Source: an uncultured Blautia sp.
GTDB taxonomy: Bacteria; Bacillota; Clostridia; Lachnospirales; Lachnospiraceae
DNA: 39,448 bases
NCBI GenBank assembly: GCA_946545425.1
Contig: CAMNNM010000003.1
Span: 1 to 39,448, forward strand
Direction: 5' to 3'
Made by a program: the position numbers and the translations under genes. Positions 38,223-39,448 of this stretch are shown here, piece after piece (the stretch's first letter is position 1; each line of letters begins with the position of its first letter). The notes beneath the pieces are model-generated. The model saw only the letters and a program-made list of their open reading frames with translations, did no database searches and was not told the DNA's origin.

Positions 38223-39404
38223 ATGAAAAAAATCATTTATCTCGATAACGCCGCAACCACAAAAACCAGCCCCGAGGTGGTGGAGGCTATGCTTCCCTAC
38301 TTCACCGAGCAGTACGGCAACGCCTCCGCGATCTACAGCATCGGAAGCGCCAACAAAGAGGTGATCTCCAAAGCGAGAAAGGACATTGCGGATGTTCTTG
38401 GTGCAAAGGAGAATGAGATCTACTTCACGGCCGGCGGCTCCGAATCGGACAACTGGGCACTGAAGGCCACATGCGAAGCCTACGGCGCAAAGGGAAAGCA
38501 CATTATCACCTCGAAGATCGAGCATCACGCGATCCTGCACACCTGCGAATATCTGGAAAAACAGGGATACGAGGTCACCTATGTGGATGTCGACGAGAAC
38601 GGCGTGATCAAAATGGATGACCTGAAGGCTGCGATCCGTCCGGACACCATCCTGATCTCCGTGATGTTCGCAAACAATGAGATCGGGACGATCGAGCCTG
38701 TGAAGGAGATCGGAGCCCTGGCACATGAGCATGGCATCCTGTTCCACACCGACGCCGTGCAGGCCTTCGGCCAGGTGCCCATCAACGTAGATGAAATGAA
38801 TATCGACATGCTCAGCTCCAGTGCACATAAGCTCCACGGCCCGAAGGGAATCGGCTTCCTGTACATTCGCAAGGGCGTTAAGATCCGTTCGTTCGTACAC
38901 GGCGGAGCCCAGGAGCGCAAGCGCCGCGCCGGTACGGAAAACGTCCCCGGCATCGTCGGCTTTGCCAAAGCCGCACAGATCGCGCAGGAAACAATGGCAG
39001 AGCGTACTGCTAAAGAAATCGAACTGCGTGACTATCTGATCGAACGCGTCATGGCAGAGATCCCCTACACAAAGCTGAACGGACATCGCACAGATCGTCT
39101 GCCCAACAATGCAAATTTCAGCTTCCAGTTCATCGAGGGAGAGTCCATGCTGATCATGCTCGACGGCAAAGGAATCTGCGCCTCCTCCGGATCGGCCTGC
39201 ACCTCCGGCTCCCTCGATCCCTCTCACGTACTGCTGGCCATCGGCCTGCCGCATGAAATCGCCCACGGCTCCCTGCGGCTCACACTTTCCGAGGAGACCA
39301 CAAAGGAGGACATCGACTTCACGGTAGATAATCTGAAGGCGATCGTCGAGCGCCTGCGCAGCATGTCCCCCCTGTACGAGGACTTCATCAAACACCAGGG
39401 CTGA
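38223..39404 (+). CDS. Cysteine desulfurase (NifS/IscS-like)
   Basis: MKKIIYLDNAATTKTSPEVVEAMLPYFTEQYGNASAIYSIG; SSSAHKLHGPKGIGFLYIRKG PLP-Lys motif; SSGSACTSGSLDPSHVL catalytic-Cys region. Confidence 0.95.
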   Translation: MKKIIYLDNAATTKTSPEVVEAMLPYFTEQYGNASAIYSIGSANKEVISKARKDIADVLGAKENEIYFTAGGSESDNWALKATCEAYGAKGKHIITSKIEHHAILHTCEYLEKQGYEVTYVDVDENGVIKMDDLKAAIRPDTILISVMFANNEIGTIEPVKEIGALAHEHGILFHTDAVQAFGQVPINVDEMNIDMLSSSAHKLHGPKGIGFLYIRKGVKIRSFVHGGAQERKRRAGTENVPGIVGFAKAAQIAQETMAERTAKEIELRDYLIERVMAEIPYTKLNGHRTDRLPNNANFSFQFIEGESMLIMLDGKGICASSGSACTSGSLDPSHVLLAIGLPHEIAHGSLRLTLSEETTKEDIDFTVDNLKAIVERLRSMSPLYEDFIKHQG

Positions 39405-39416
39405 CCGAACAGGAAA

Positions 39417-39444
39417 GTGGGACAGGGGACGGTCTCTGTTCCAC
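39417..39444 (+). repeat. 3'-UTR hairpin copy 3 (near window edge)
   Basis: GTGGGACAG-gggacggtct-CTGTTCCAC, 12 nt after the cysteine desulfurase stop codon. Confidence 0.75.
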
Positions 39445-39448
39445 AGAG

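Noticed and set aside
38151-39395. 414-aa minus-strand ORF
   Set aside because: Antisense to the cysteine desulfurase.

Overview
This window spans the replication-origin neighbourhood of a Gram-positive Clostridia-type chromosome; Lachnospiraceae-like is inferred from protein style only. Leftward (- strand) genes are dnaA, dnaN, an S4-domain yaaA-like gene, recF, gyrB and gyrA. They are followed by a cell-wall cluster: an amidase / beta-lactamase-like fusion, murT, gatD and a D,D-carboxypeptidase. Beyond these lie a degenerate tyrosine-recombinase-like gene and the 5' part of a sugar-type ABC ATPase. Rightward (+ strand) genes are rpmH, rnpA, yidD, yidC, jag/khpB, mnmE, mnmG, rsmG, a coiled-coil ORF, a four-copy parS array, parA, parB, a DUF4446-like gene, serS, a DUF3881-like gene, an iscR-like gene and an iscS/nifS-like gene. 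DnaA boxes lie on both sides of dnaA, and a DnaA-trio-like element lies next to an AT-rich stretch in the dnaA-dnaN gap. The usual dnaA-rpmH junction is interrupted by about 6.5 kb. This insert holds gpmA and a minus-strand module of secreted protein, lipoprotein, HlyD-like adaptor, ABC ATPase and FtsX/MacB-like permease. The most notable items are: (1) four perfect parS sites in an exact 39-bp tandem array, the first embedded in the 3' end of a coiled-coil CDS; (2) a family of 3'-UTR hairpins (core CAGGGGACGGTTCTCTG) with compensatory stem changes directly after three unrelated genes; (3) an iscR promoter whose 17-bp spacer is mostly a palindrome; (4) short degenerate tandem repeats in many intergenic gaps, including 6x19 bp after dnaN, 36-bp units, and several 15-bp arrays; (5) unusual cell-wall enzyme architectures; (6) the uncharacterised secreted-protein/ABC module inserted at the origin. 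No searches were run; all family names come from reading motifs.
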